From: Microbacterium sp. 3J1
Lineage (GTDB): Bacteria > Actinomycetota > Actinomycetes > Actinomycetales > Microbacteriaceae
Length of the DNA: 64,000 nucleotides
NCBI RefSeq assembly: GCF_001049495.1
Contig: NZ_CDWI01000008.1
Location: 186,001-250,000 of the forward strand
Direction: 5' to 3'
Within the stretch, counting starts at the first letter, position 1, and each line of letters begins with the position of its first letter. The position numbers and the translations under genes were made by a program. A model generated the notes under the pieces. That model was given only the letters and a program-made list of their open reading frames with translations, searched no databases and was not told the DNA's origin. Below, piece by piece: positions 15,932 to 24,333 of this stretch.

Positions 15932-16666
15932 TCACTCGTCGACGCGCACCTCGACGGCGTTCCCGCGGAGCGTGAACTGCAGTGCGGTGCCCTCCGAGAA
16001 CTCCTGCTGCAGTTCGTCGGTCGTGTTCGAGTCGACCGTGAACTGGATCACTGCCGGGAAAGCCCCGGCGGAGCATCCGACCTGGAATCCTCCGAAGTCG
16101 TTCGAGAGGAGCACGTCGGAATTCGCCGCCAACAGACAGTTCTCTCCGGAACGGTCGGACGTGATCCACTCTGGGTTCCGGATGAACGTGATGCCGAGGT
16201 AGTCCTCGAACACCGCCGAGCCCTCCTGCGGGTCGCCGAGCACCTCCGGCCATTCGCCTGATTCGTCGACGCCGAGGGTGGTGATGATCCCCGGAGGCGC
16301 GGGCCGTGATGCGAACGCGAACGCGCCCGCACCGATCGCCGCGACAACGACGCAGAGTGCGCCGACGACGAGCCACGCAGGTCGTGGTGCAGGGGCGAAC
16401 AGCCGAGCGCGATCGGATCTCGACGGCGGATTCATGTCGGCGGCGAGGGGATCCGCGGGCTCGCGACTCGTGGCGCCCGGAGGCGTCTGCGGATGCGGGC
16501 CGCGCAGCTCGGCGAGAAGCTCCTCGGCACCCGTATCGATGATGTCGAACTCCCGGGACTCGAGCGCCGCGAGCCGTCTGAGCGCCGCGGGGTCGTCGCC
16601 GATGTCGGCATCGCGTCCGTAGGCGCGGGCCTGCAGCGCGCGCAGCTCGGCATCTCTCTTGCTCAT
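15932..16666 (-). CDS. hypothetical membrane-anchored protein
   Basis: 244 residues, unrecognised. A charged, Ala-rich cytosolic part (about 1-100, beginning MSKRDAELRALQARAYGRDA) precedes one membrane segment (about 102-122) and an outside domain of about 120 residues with two cysteines (ENCLLAA and QVGCSAG) that could form a disulfide. The start at 16666 is chosen because GGAG lies just upstream; an in-frame ATG 51 bases earlier is less likely. The layout would suit a sensor-like or anti-sigma-like membrane protein, but no known domain is visible. Confidence 0.6.
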   Translation of the reverse strand: MSKRDAELRALQARAYGRDADIGDDPAALRRLAALESREFDIIDTGAEELLAELRGPHPQTPPGATSREPADPLAADMNPPSRSDRARLFAPAPRPAWLVVGALCVVVAAIGAGAFAFASRPAPPGIITTLGVDESGEWPEVLGDPQEGSAVFEDYLGITFIRNPEWITSDRSGENCLLAANSDVLLSNDFGGFQVGCSAGAFPAVIQFTVDSNTTDELQQEFSEGTALQFTLRGNAVEVRVDE

Positions 16667-16802
16667 CGTCTGCTCCGCCCCCGCGGCCGTCGGCCCCGTC
16701 GTCCTCTGTCCCCTCACACGCTAGGCGACCGGGGCGCCCGAAGACACGAGGGCATCTCGAGCCGCGCAACGGTTACGGCCTTGTGCTGCGAAGTTGGTAC
16801 AA

Positions 16803-16826
16803 GTTGTGATACAACGGTGACACAAC
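16803..16826. promoter_or_regulatory. candidate GntR/YtrA-type operator
   Basis: GTTGTGATACAAC (16803-16815) is a palindrome with perfect 5-bp arms around GAT. It is followed at once by GGTGACACAAC and preceded by GTTGGTACAA, so ACAA half-sites recur. It lies 25 bp before a membrane-protein gene whose downstream partner encodes a short GntR regulator, making autoregulation likely. Binding is inferred. Confidence 0.45.
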
Positions 16827-16839
16827 ATGGGGGAAGCGA

Positions 16840-17874
16840 ATGATGCACCTGACCACCTGGAACCTGCCGGACGTCGTGATGGCGCTCGTCTCGCTGCCGA
16901 TCACCTCCCTGGTGATCGCGATCTTCGTCTCCCTCGTCGTCGAAGCGTGGGCATCGCACAGGCGTGATGCCGAGAGCGCTGCCCTCCGACAGACCGACCA
17001 GCTCGAAATCCGCAGCAGGCACCGCTCCGAGGTCGTGCTGCTCGCAGTGGTGGCGGTGGCCGTCATCGTGGCGCCACTGGCCGACGTGCTCCTGCGGTCC
17101 TACGTCCTCGACATGTCCGCATCCACAGCCCCGCTGCGGGTCGCGATGCCGCTGCTCGCCGCATGCCTCGGAATCGCCTTCGTGGCGACGTGGATCGGTA
17201 CCCGCGGCACCGCCCCCTCCAGCGTTCCCGTGATCCCCGCCGCGCGGCGGACCTGGTCGAGTTTCAGTCGGCCCCGCGACCTCGTGATCCTCGGCACGCT
17301 CCTCGTCGTTCTGGTCGTCACGACGGTGCTCGCGGGACTCGTCTCGTCGACGGACCGCGACGGCCGACACGTCATCCTCCAGATTCCCGTTCCCAACCTC
17401 CCGGACGTCGATCCGCTGCGCGTGCAGTTCTACGGATGGACGTATGGCATACCGGCGTTGCTGGGTGCCGCCGCGCTCGTCGTCGCCGTCGTCGTCCTGC
17501 TCCGCCTCAACGCGGCACGTCCCTTCATCCGCCCGGAGACCGTGCACGCCGAGCGGACCGTCCGCCGACACCTCGCATCCGATGCCACGACGATCCCGAT
17601 CGCCGCGCTGGCGCTGGCGCTCGCCGCAGGCTTTCGGCTCGTCGCCGACGCGAACGCGATCACGGGCATCGTGATCACCGGCGTGAACGAGGGCGCCCCG
17701 TACGACGCCACGTGGAAGTATGCGGAGCTCGCGGCCGTCGTCGGATGGGGAGCGCCGCTGCTCGAAGTCGTCGGCTTCACCCTGCTCGTGCTCGTCGCCA
17801 TGCGCGTGCCCCGCCGACTGCCGACCCCGCTGCTCGCCACCGGGTCCGCCGCGCCCGCCGAAGAGCTCCGATGA
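16840..17874 (+). CDS. hypothetical polytopic membrane protein of a GntR-linked pair
   Basis: 344 residues with about seven membrane segments and little homology I can name. It starts MMHLTTWNLPDVVMALVS; GGGGGAAG (16829-16836) just upstream is a reasonable ribosome-binding site. Its stop overlaps the start of a YtrA-like GntR regulator (ATGA at 17871-17874), and a small membrane protein follows. Such regulator/membrane pairs often answer envelope stress or antibiotics, but no ATPase partner is present here. Function unknown. Confidence 0.6.
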   Translation: MMHLTTWNLPDVVMALVSLPITSLVIAIFVSLVVEAWASHRRDAESAALRQTDQLEIRSRHRSEVVLLAVVAVAVIVAPLADVLLRSYVLDMSASTAPLRVAMPLLAACLGIAFVATWIGTRGTAPSSVPVIPAARRTWSSFSRPRDLVILGTLLVVLVVTTVLAGLVSSTDRDGRHVILQIPVPNLPDVDPLRVQFYGWTYGIPALLGAAALVVAVVVLLRLNAARPFIRPETVHAERTVRRHLASDATTIPIAALALALAAGFRLVADANAITGIVITGVNEGAPYDATWKYAELAAVVGWGAPLLEVVGFTLLVLVAMRVPRRLPTPLLATGSAAPAEELR

Positions 17875-18272
17875 CGCAGGAGCAGGCCGTCGCCGCCGCG
17901 GAGGAGAGCGGATCCGCTGTCGAGATCTATCGCCAGTTCCGCGGCCTGATCGTCTCGGGGCAGCTCGGAGCGAACGAACGCCTGCCGACGGTCCGGCAGA
18001 CCGCGAGCGACCTCGGCGTCGCGCCGGGCACGGCGGCGAAGGCCTACAAGATGCTCGAGCAGGAGGGTCTCGTGGTCAGCCGCACGGCGGCGGGCACCCG
18101 CGTCGCCGAGTCCGCGGCCGTGCTTCCGCTGCCCGTGATGCGGCTGGCACGCGAACTCGTCGAGACCGCATCCGTCGCCGGCTCCAGCGCCGACGATGTC
18201 GTCAGCGTGCTGCGCGTCCTCTGGTCGACGGCATCCGCCTCGTCGAGCGCCCCCGGCTCGTCGAGGGGATGA
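17871..18272 (+). CDS. GntR-family transcriptional regulator (YtrA-like)
   Basis: 133 residues. The N-terminal winged helix-turn-helix (about 15-85) has the GntR pattern EIYRQFRGLIVSGQL, LPTVRQTASDLGVAPGTAAK and AYKMLEQEGLVVS. The C-terminal part is only about 45 residues, as in the YtrA subfamily, which lacks a large effector domain. Regulators of this kind usually repress their own operon; a palindrome suited to it lies at 16803-16815. It overlaps the preceding gene by four bases. Confidence 0.85.
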   Translation: MTQEQAVAAAEESGSAVEIYRQFRGLIVSGQLGANERLPTVRQTASDLGVAPGTAAKAYKMLEQEGLVVSRTAAGTRVAESAAVLPLPVMRLARELVETASVAGSSADDVVSVLRVLWSTASASSSAPGSSRG

Positions 18273-18318
18273 CCACGCGGTGCTGTGCTCGGCTACGACC
18301 TGCCGATACACTCGCGCG

Positions 18319-18696
18319 ATGAGCACCGCACAGGTCGTCACGCCGCAGGTCGTCGTCCGTCAGCCGCGCTGGTTCCTGCGTCGCCGCCTGGTGCTCCTCG
18401 TGACCCTCATCGTCATCCCGTTCGCGCTCGCCGCGTTACTCAACAGCTACGGACCGCTGACCGCCGTGAGCGCCGTGCGGATGGCATTCGCGACTGTAGC
18501 GGGTCAGACGGTCGCGATCGGCGGCGCGCTCGCCGCCCTCGTCATCACCATCGTCTCGCGACGGAACCTGCCGGGGGTCCTCTTCTTCACACTGCTCGCT
18601 GCGCTCGTCACCCTGAACGCGATCATGGCGATGAACGGTGCCGGTGAGCTGCTCCTCGACCGGCTGGACCTCGTCGCCGCCACCGCGAAGAGCTGA
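18319..18696 (+). CDS. small membrane protein
   Basis: 125 residues with three membrane segments (about 24-45, 58-82 and 86-104) after a basic N-terminus (VRQPRWFLRRR). No family is recognised. TACACT at 18307-18312 lies six bases before the ATG and no ribosome-binding site is visible, so it is probably transcribed alone and leaderless rather than as part of the GntR pair. Its TGA abuts the TCA stop complement of the convergent gene. Confidence 0.6.
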   Translation: MSTAQVVTPQVVVRQPRWFLRRRLVLLVTLIVIPFALAALLNSYGPLTAVSAVRMAFATVAGQTVAIGGALAALVITIVSRRNLPGVLFFTLLAALVTLNAIMAMNGAGELLLDRLDLVAATAKS

Positions 18697-19116
18697 TCAG
18701 CGGCGCCCACGCCTCTCGTCGAGAGCGCGGAGCGCCAGGTCGCATCCGACCGCCGCTGCGGCACCCGCCCCGTACGCGACGAGGTCGCGCGCGTCGAACC
18801 CGACCCCGAGGACGAGCCGGATCGGCCAGAACGTCTCTGCCCAGGCTCCGGGCAGGCCGGTGAGCTGGAACACCTCGATGGCGGTGCAGACGACCACTGC
18901 GCTCGCGCCGACCACCCAGACGCTCGCGCGAGGGAGCAGGATCGCGATGACGAGGTAGATCATCACGGCGTAGAGGGCGTCGCCCGCGGCATCCGCCAGC
19001 GGTCCTGAGCCGGCGAGGTGCACCGCGAGGCCGACCGCGACGACCAGTGCGGCGGCGACCACGCACCGCACTCGACGCGTGCGGGCGACGGCAGCAGGAG
19101 TCGAGGAGGACGGCAC
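18697..19116 (-). CDS. DUF2809-like membrane protein
   Basis: 139 residues with four predicted membrane segments. The pattern DALYAVMIYLVIA, EVFQLTGLP and DLVAYGAGA matches the small DUF2809 family of uncharacterised inner-membrane proteins. It is convergent with the preceding gene, stop codon to stop codon, with no spacer. Its function is not known for any member. Confidence 0.7.
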   Translation of the reverse strand: MPSSSTPAAVARTRRVRCVVAAALVVAVGLAVHLAGSGPLADAAGDALYAVMIYLVIAILLPRASVWVVGASAVVVCTAIEVFQLTGLPGAWAETFWPIRLVLGVGFDARDLVAYGAGAAAAVGCDLALRALDERRGRR

Positions 19117-19237
19117 GGCTCCACCCTAGGACGCCGCCTCGGATGCGCAGCCGGACGCAGCAGAGTCGCCGGCCGCCCCGGGTCGTCGAATCCCGGGCAG
19201 ACTGGAACGGCTTCACCCGCGACCTCCAGGAGTCCGA

Positions 19238-20035
19238 ATGACCGATCAGCCGCGCACGTCCCCCTCTCAAGCCGTGCTCACGGTGCAGGAGGTGGAGCAG
19301 GTCAGCCCCGACCTGATCAGGGTGACCGCGGGTGGCGACGGCTACTCGGCGTTCGTGGACAACGACTCGACCGACAAGTACGTGAAGATCCTCTTCGCCG
19401 ACCCGCGCCATGGGCTCGTGCCTCCGTACGATCTGACCCAGCTGCGCGAGCACAGCCCCGAGAAGCTCCCCACCCGCCGCACGTACACGGTGCGGTCGAG
19501 CGATCCGGATCGCCGACGCCTCGTGATCGACTTCGTCGTGCACGGAGACGAGGGCGTCGCGGGCCCCTGGGCGCGCCGCGCGAAGCCCGGAGACACACTC
19601 GTCGTGAGCGGCGCCGGCGGCGGATACCGGCCCGACCCGAAGGCTCCGTGGCACCTGCTGATCGGCGACCACACCGCGCTTCCGGCGATCTCGTCGGCGA
19701 TCGATGCCATGGCGACGGATGCCGTCGGGCACGTCCTGCTCGCGCTGCCCGATCCTGCCGACCGCATCCTGCCCGAGGTCCCGGTCGGCGTGACCGTCTC
19801 GTGGACGACGACGGACGACGAGCTCCTCGCCGCGCTCGCCGCACTGCCCTGGGCCGACGGTCATCCCTCCGTCTTCGCGCACGGCGAGCGGGGCACGATA
19901 AAGGAGATCAGGGCTGTGCTGAAGCAGCGGGAGGTCCCTCGGGAGTCGTTGTCGATCTCCGCCTACTGGGCCCGCGGTCGTGCCGAGGACCAGTTCCAGG
20001 CGGAGAAGCGCGAGCCCATCGGGCAGATCGAGTAG
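19238..20035 (+). CDS. siderophore-interacting FAD/NAD(P)H oxidoreductase
   Basis: 265-residue SIP/ViuB-type flavin reductase. The N-terminal FAD-binding barrel (about 10-125) has RTYTVRS in the flavin-binding motif and VVHGDEGVAGPWARRAKPGD. The C-terminal NAD(P)H domain ends in SISAYWARGRAED, typical of the family. It reduces ferric siderophores in the cytosol to release iron. CAGGAG eight bases upstream fixes the start. No siderophore transporter is adjacent, and no iron-box operator is obvious. Confidence 0.88.
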   Translation: MTDQPRTSPSQAVLTVQEVEQVSPDLIRVTAGGDGYSAFVDNDSTDKYVKILFADPRHGLVPPYDLTQLREHSPEKLPTRRTYTVRSSDPDRRRLVIDFVVHGDEGVAGPWARRAKPGDTLVVSGAGGGYRPDPKAPWHLLIGDHTALPAISSAIDAMATDAVGHVLLALPDPADRILPEVPVGVTVSWTTTDDELLAALAALPWADGHPSVFAHGERGTIKEIRAVLKQREVPRESLSISAYWARGRAEDQFQAEKREPIGQIE

Positions 20036-20054
20036 CGGCTCCTAGACTGGGACG

Positions 20055-20330
20055 ATGCTCGCCGCCCTGATCCGTCCGCTCGAGTCCAGCACGGCGGAGG
20101 TCATCGGCACCTCTCTGGAGGACGTCAGCACCCAGCTCCGCGCGCATCAGAAGGACGGCTTCGTCCTCGTCTCCTCGCCGGTGCGGATGCTGAAGGGCGA
20201 GGCGAAGATGCAGGCGACCGGCACGTTCACGCGGGTCGACGGCATCCGCGAGATCGAGGCCGAGAGCATGTCCGCCCTCGAGGCGCAGGTTCCCGAGGGC
20301 TGGCAGATGCTCTCGGTGCGCTCGTTCTGA
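20055..20330 (+). CDS. hypothetical protein
   Basis: 91 residues, soluble, mixed alpha/beta, unrecognised. The C-terminus (EAQVPEGWQMLSVRSF) and the even spread of charge suggest a small folded domain. TAGACT (20043-20048) lies six bases before the ATG, with no ribosome-binding site, suggesting a leaderless mRNA independent of the siderophore gene 19 bp upstream. Confidence 0.6.
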   Translation: MLAALIRPLESSTAEVIGTSLEDVSTQLRAHQKDGFVLVSSPVRMLKGEAKMQATGTFTRVDGIREIEAESMSALEAQVPEGWQMLSVRSF

Positions 20331-20337
20331 GCGGCCG

Positions 20338-21327
20338 CTAGAACCCTTCCGGCTCACGCGGCGTGTAGGCGCTCTCCAGCGCGTCGATCTCGGAATCCTC
20401 CAGGCGGATGGCGGTCGCGGCGACGGCATCCGTGATGTGTGCCGCCTTCGTGGCGCCGACGATGGGGGCCGTGACGGCTGACTGCTGGGCCACCCAGGCG
20501 AGCGCGATCTGCGCGCGCGGCACGCCCCGGTCCTCGGCGACGCGGAAGACAGCCTCGACGATCGCTCGGTTCGAGTCCTCCTCGCGCCGGTACAGCGTCT
20601 TGCCGAAGGCGTCCGATTCGCTGCGGGCCGTGGTGTCGTCCCAGTCACGGGTGAGGCGACCTCGGGCGAGCGGCGACCACGGCAGCACACCGACACCGGA
20701 GTCGAGGCAGAACGGGTGCATCTCCCGTTCCTCCTCGCGCTGCAGCAGGTTGTACTGATCCTGCATCGAAATGAACGGTGTCCATCCGTTCTGCACGGCA
20801 GTGTGCTGGGCCGTCGCGAACTGCCACGCCCACATCGACGAGGCGCCGATGTACCGCGCCTTACCCGAACGCACGACGTCGTGCAGGGCCTCCATGGTCT
20901 CCTCGATCGGCGTCTCGGGGTCCCAGCGGTGGATCTGGTACAGGTCGACGTAGTCCGTGCCGAGACGCCTCAGGCTCGCGTCGATCCCCGACAGGATGTG
21001 CGCGCGGCTGAGTCCGGCCTGATTCGCTCCCGGTCCCATCCGCCCGTGCACCTTGGTCGCGATCTCGATCCGGTCGCGGTCTGCGAAGTCGGCCAGCGCT
21101 CGGCCGACGAACTCCTCGCTGGTGCCGTCGGAGTACACGTCGGCGGTGTCGAACGTCGTGATGCCCGCCTCCAGCGCCTGCCGGATGAGCGGTCGGCTCG
21201 CCTCCTCGTCGAGAGACCAGCCGTGCGTTCCCCTGTCTGGAGCGCCGAAGCTCATGCATCCCAGCACGATCCTCGAGATCTTCAGGCCGGACCGGCCGAG
21301 CCTCACACTGTCCTCTGCGCGCAGCAT
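20338..21327 (-). CDS. aldo/keto reductase
   Basis: 329-residue TIM-barrel aldo/keto reductase using NADPH. The catalytic tetrad region shows FDTADVYSDGTSEE (Asp and Tyr) and YVDLYQIHRWD (His). The N-terminal LGRSGLKISRIVLGCMSFG and the C-terminal cofactor part (VAQQSAVTAPIVGAT) are complete. It resembles the broad YajO/YccK-type branch; the substrate is unknown. It converges on the small gene ending at 20330. Confidence 0.88.
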   Translation of the reverse strand: MLRAEDSVRLGRSGLKISRIVLGCMSFGAPDRGTHGWSLDEEASRPLIRQALEAGITTFDTADVYSDGTSEEFVGRALADFADRDRIEIATKVHGRMGPGANQAGLSRAHILSGIDASLRRLGTDYVDLYQIHRWDPETPIEETMEALHDVVRSGKARYIGASSMWAWQFATAQHTAVQNGWTPFISMQDQYNLLQREEEREMHPFCLDSGVGVLPWSPLARGRLTRDWDDTTARSESDAFGKTLYRREEDSNRAIVEAVFRVAEDRGVPRAQIALAWVAQQSAVTAPIVGATKAAHITDAVAATAIRLEDSEIDALESAYTPREPEGF

Positions 21328-21506
21328 CCGAATCCCCTTCGCATCACGGTGTGAGTCGATGCTCTCATGAGGGGAAGGAGAGGGGTGCCGCCTGGCGCGC
21401 CGCCGGGGAGCGTCGGATACTCCGGCCGTCTGCTGCTGTCAACCGCCCTGCGCTCGCCGCGGTCGTGATCGACGATGGTGCTTCGGACACCGACAGAGGA
21501 GACACC

Positions 21507-21740
21507 ATGACCAACATCGACGCTTTCGCGAACAGCTTCGAGCCGGAGATGCCCGGCGTCCCCGAGGCGGACCCGACCGATGGGACGTTCCCGACCGACA
21601 CGCAGGAGCCCGAGACACAGGGCAACGACCTGATCGATGCGGAGATCGGCGAGGACGGTCAGGGCGACCTCGCGCCGGAGGATGAAGGCGGTCAGCACTC
21701 GGGCGACGCTCCCGTCGACCTTCGGGACGGCACGGAATGA
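21507..21740 (+). CDS. small acidic hypothetical protein
   Basis: 77 residues, strongly acidic, low in hydrophobic residues and rich in Pro, Gly, Asp and Glu, so probably disordered. AGAGGAGAC upstream is a clear ribosome-binding site. Its stop overlaps the start of a second acidic protein (ATGA at 21737-21740). No family is recognised. Confidence 0.6.
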   Translation: MTNIDAFANSFEPEMPGVPEADPTDGTFPTDTQEPETQGNDLIDAEIGEDGQGDLAPEDEGGQHSGDAPVDLRDGTE

Positions 21741-22003
21741 GCGACGTCTCAGGTCAGGACCCGCAGCCCGAAGAGGTGGAGGCGGCGGCCGACGCACCCC
21801 AACGTGATTCGATCGCCGCGCTGATCGCCGATCGGAACGCCGATGACCCGGACGCCGTGGGCGATGTGCCCGCCGGCGGCGCGGGAGCCGACTCGGGCGG
21901 CGAAGGCCCGGTGCGCGTCGACCCCTCCTCGGAGGGGGAGGTGAAGGACGAGTCGATCCACAACGACGAGCCCGGGATCGGCACCCGCCGCTCGGGCGAG
22001 TGA
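21737..22003 (+). CDS. second small acidic hypothetical protein
   Basis: 88 residues, acidic and probably disordered, with DSIAALIADRNADDPDA near the middle as its only likely helical piece. It overlaps the previous acidic gene by four bases, so the two form a coupled pair. It precedes the Arr gene by about 40 bp but has its own stop and composition. Function unknown. Confidence 0.6.
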   Translation: MSDVSGQDPQPEEVEAAADAPQRDSIAALIADRNADDPDAVGDVPAGGAGADSGGEGPVRVDPSSEGEVKDESIHNDEPGIGTRRSGE

Positions 22004-22045
22004 CCGGGGTTCCGCGGCGCACGACCCGGTCGTATGCTGTCCGGC

Positions 22046-22456
22046 GTGACTGACGCGCGCGATGACGGGCCCTTCTTCCACGGCACGAAGGCCGACCTCG
22101 GAGCCGGCGATCTGCTGACCGCCGGCTTCCGGTCGAACTACCGCCCCGAGGTGGTGATGAACCACGTCTACTTCACCGCGCTGCGGGACGGTGCCGGCCT
22201 CGCCGCCGAGCTCGCACCCGGCGATCGAGAACCGCGCGTCTACGAGGTGGAGCCGCTCGGCGACTTCGAGGACGACCCGAACGTCACCGACAAGAAGTTC
22301 CCGGGCAATCCGACGCGTTCGTACCGGAGCAGCGAGCCGCTGCGCGTCGTGCGCGAGGTCATCGACTGGACGCGCCTGTCGCCGGAGGCACTGGCCGATT
22401 GGCGTGAGAAGATCGCCGCCCTGCACTCCGACCCCCGCGCCGAGATCATCAACTGA
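22046..22456 (+). CDS. arr: NAD+--rifampin ADP-ribosyltransferase (Arr)
   Basis: 136 residues, the normal Arr length. Family blocks are clear: FFHGTKADLGAGDLLTAGF, SNYRPEVVMNHVYFTAL, FEDDPNVTDKKFPGNPTRSY and the end DPRAEIIN. Arr transfers ADP-ribose from NAD+ to rifampin and inactivates it. GTG at 22046 is preferred to ATG at 22034 because TATGCT (22033-22038) ends seven bases before it, pointing to a leaderless mRNA. No mobile-element genes are nearby, so it looks like an intrinsic chromosomal gene. Confidence 0.93.
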   Translation: MTDARDDGPFFHGTKADLGAGDLLTAGFRSNYRPEVVMNHVYFTALRDGAGLAAELAPGDREPRVYEVEPLGDFEDDPNVTDKKFPGNPTRSYRSSEPLRVVREVIDWTRLSPEALADWREKIAALHSDPRAEIIN

Positions 22457-23210
22457 CCCGCAGCGCGCGCTCCGCAGCCGAGGCCAGGGCGCGGTCGATG
22501 ACGACGTAGACGAAGCCCACGACGACGAGGGCGATCGTCAGAGCCACCACCCACTGCGCGACGCCGAGCACCCCGAGCGCGTCGACGTCCATGAACGGGT
22601 ACGGGTAGCGCTGCCCGGGCGTGAACTCGCCGCCGCCCGCGCCGTAGACGAACGCCCACAGCAGGTAGGCGTAGGGGATGAGCGGCCACAGCAGCGGGTC
22701 GACCCAGCGGAACGATCCCTTCGGCACGAAGAGGAGCCAGTCGACGATCAGCAGGGTCGGCGTGACGATGTGGATGAGGTTGTCGGTGAGGGAGAAGACG
22801 TCGCTGTCGCCTGCGGCGAATCGCGTCGGCACCAGGACCACGAGGTAGATGAGCATGGTCACGGTGATCGACATCATCACCGCCCCGCTCCATCGTGCGC
22901 TCGGCGTCGAGGTGCCCCATCGGCCGATGCGCCGGAGGTCCTGACCCGTGCGGACGACGAGCAGCAGCATCCAGACGAGGCAGATGAGGTCGCTGATCAT
23001 CGTGTAGAACAGCAGGCTCGACCAGGCGGGGGTGCCGGAGAAGACCTCGGCATTGCGCAGGACGCCGGTGAGGATGACCCCTGCGGCGACGATCCGGTAC
23101 GCGAGGGCGATCGGCCGCGAGTTCACCGCGGCGTGCTGGAGCGGCGGGACGTGCCGTCGGTCGTCGGTGGGGGCGGAGCCCGGGGTCAGGGTGACGACGT
23201 TCTCAGGCAT
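22449..23210 (-). CDS. Pr6Pr-like membrane protein
   Basis: 253 residues with six or seven membrane segments and histidine/aspartate-bearing loops (HIVTPTLLIVDWLLF and LIPYAYLLW) like Pr6Pr/FAR-17a-AIG1-type membrane proteins found in many Micrococcales. Biochemical role unknown. Its 3' end overlaps the arr stop region by 8 bp from the opposite strand. Confidence 0.7.
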   Translation of the reverse strand: MPENVVTLTPGSAPTDDRRHVPPLQHAAVNSRPIALAYRIVAAGVILTGVLRNAEVFSGTPAWSSLLFYTMISDLICLVWMLLLVVRTGQDLRRIGRWGTSTPSARWSGAVMMSITVTMLIYLVVLVPTRFAAGDSDVFSLTDNLIHIVTPTLLIVDWLLFVPKGSFRWVDPLLWPLIPYAYLLWAFVYGAGGGEFTPGQRYPYPFMDVDALGVLGVAQWVVALTIALVVVGFVYVVIDRALASAAERALRVS

Positions 23211-23260
23211 CCTTCGAGGCTACGCGCTCGGGAGCCGGCGCCGCGCCGAGGTGTGTCGGT

Positions 23261-23345
23261 GTGCACAACTCAGCACCGATGCCCGGACGGGGCCGATTTC
23301 GGACCTGATCACCCCTCGGCAGCCGTTCTGTGCTGAATCATGCAC
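23261..23345. repeat. 85-bp palindromic intergenic element, copy A
   Basis: Left end GTGCACAACTCAGCA and right end TGCTGAATCATGCAC pair at 12 of 15 positions around a 55-bp core. It lies 35 bp beyond the kdgK stop codon. Length and ends match the copies at 31389, 60397, 60525 and 61593, while the core differs. Confidence 0.75.
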
Positions 23346-23379
23346 GCCGACGTCGGGAGATCAGGTCGGCAGCGGGTTC

Positions 23380-24333
23380 TCAGCGGCGGACGGGGTCGGC
23401 GTCTCCCGCGAGGAACCGCTCGAGGTCCCGGCGGGTGGGGGCGGCCTCCCAGTCACCGGGCACGAGGCAGGCGATCGCCCCGCAGGCGTTCGCACGGCGC
23501 AGGATCTCGTCCGTCCCCAGGCCTTCGACCAGGGCGCTGAGGAATCCTGCCACGAACGCGTCTCCTGCGCCGACCGTGTCGACGACGTCGATGGAGAAGC
23601 CGCGGCCATCGGTCACGGAGTCGGCGGTGACGACGGATGCTCCGTCGGGGCCGAGCTTGAACACGGCGGTCGCGCACCCGGCGTCACGCAGACGTCCAGC
23701 GGCGTCGGCGGGCGTCGCATCCGGATACAGGATCGCGAACTCCTCGACTCCGCCGAAGACGACATCCGCCCGCTCGGCGATCTCGCGCAGCACGGGGCCC
23801 GCGACGGATGCCGGGGCGAGCGCCGACCGGTAGTTGATGTCGAAGCTCACCGATGCCCCGGCATCCCGTGCCCGATCGATCGCACAGCGCACGGCGGCGT
23901 GAGCCGTGTCGGAGAGCAGCGGCGTGATGCCGGTGAGATGCAGGAGGACGCCGGACTCGACCCATCCGTCGGGGAGGTCGGTGGGGCGCAGACGGGATCC
24001 GGCAGACCCCGCGCGGTAGTAGTGCACCGCGGTGGATGCGGCCGACGGGCGCTCCTTCACCATCAGGCCGGTGGGCGCATCGGCGTCGATCACTGCTCGC
24101 ACGTCGACCCCGTCTCCGCGGATCTCGCGCACGACGCGCTCGCCGAGGGAGTCGTCGCCTACCCGGCCCAGCCATGACACGCCGACGCCGAGCCGTGCGA
24201 GACCGATCGCGACGTTGCTCTCCGCGCCGCCGATCCCGAGCGTCAGCGCATCGGCATGACGCAGCGAGCCGATCTCGACCGCGCGCACGAGGGCCATGGT
24301 CTCGCCGAGCGTGACGACGGAGGATGCGGTCAC
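23380..24333 (-). CDS. kdgK: PfkB-family sugar kinase, likely 2-keto-3-deoxygluconate kinase
   Basis: 317 residues. PfkB signature 1 is seen as GGAESNVAIGLARLG with GRVGDDSLG, and signature 2 as DTVGAGDAFVAGF, whose Asp is the catalytic base. KDG kinase makes 2-keto-3-deoxy-6-phosphogluconate from KDG and ATP. The assignment rests on context: it directly follows a KDPG-type aldolase and a mannonate dehydratase. The GTG start overlaps the aldolase stop (GTGA at 24330-24333). It is the last gene of the hexuronate operon. Confidence 0.85.
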   Translation of the reverse strand: MTASSVVTLGETMALVRAVEIGSLRHADALTLGIGGAESNVAIGLARLGVGVSWLGRVGDDSLGERVVREIRGDGVDVRAVIDADAPTGLMVKERPSAASTAVHYYRAGSAGSRLRPTDLPDGWVESGVLLHLTGITPLLSDTAHAAVRCAIDRARDAGASVSFDINYRSALAPASVAGPVLREIAERADVVFGGVEEFAILYPDATPADAAGRLRDAGCATAVFKLGPDGASVVTADSVTDGRGFSIDVVDTVGAGDAFVAGFLSALVEGLGTDEILRRANACGAIACLVPGDWEAAPTRRDLERFLAGDADPVRR

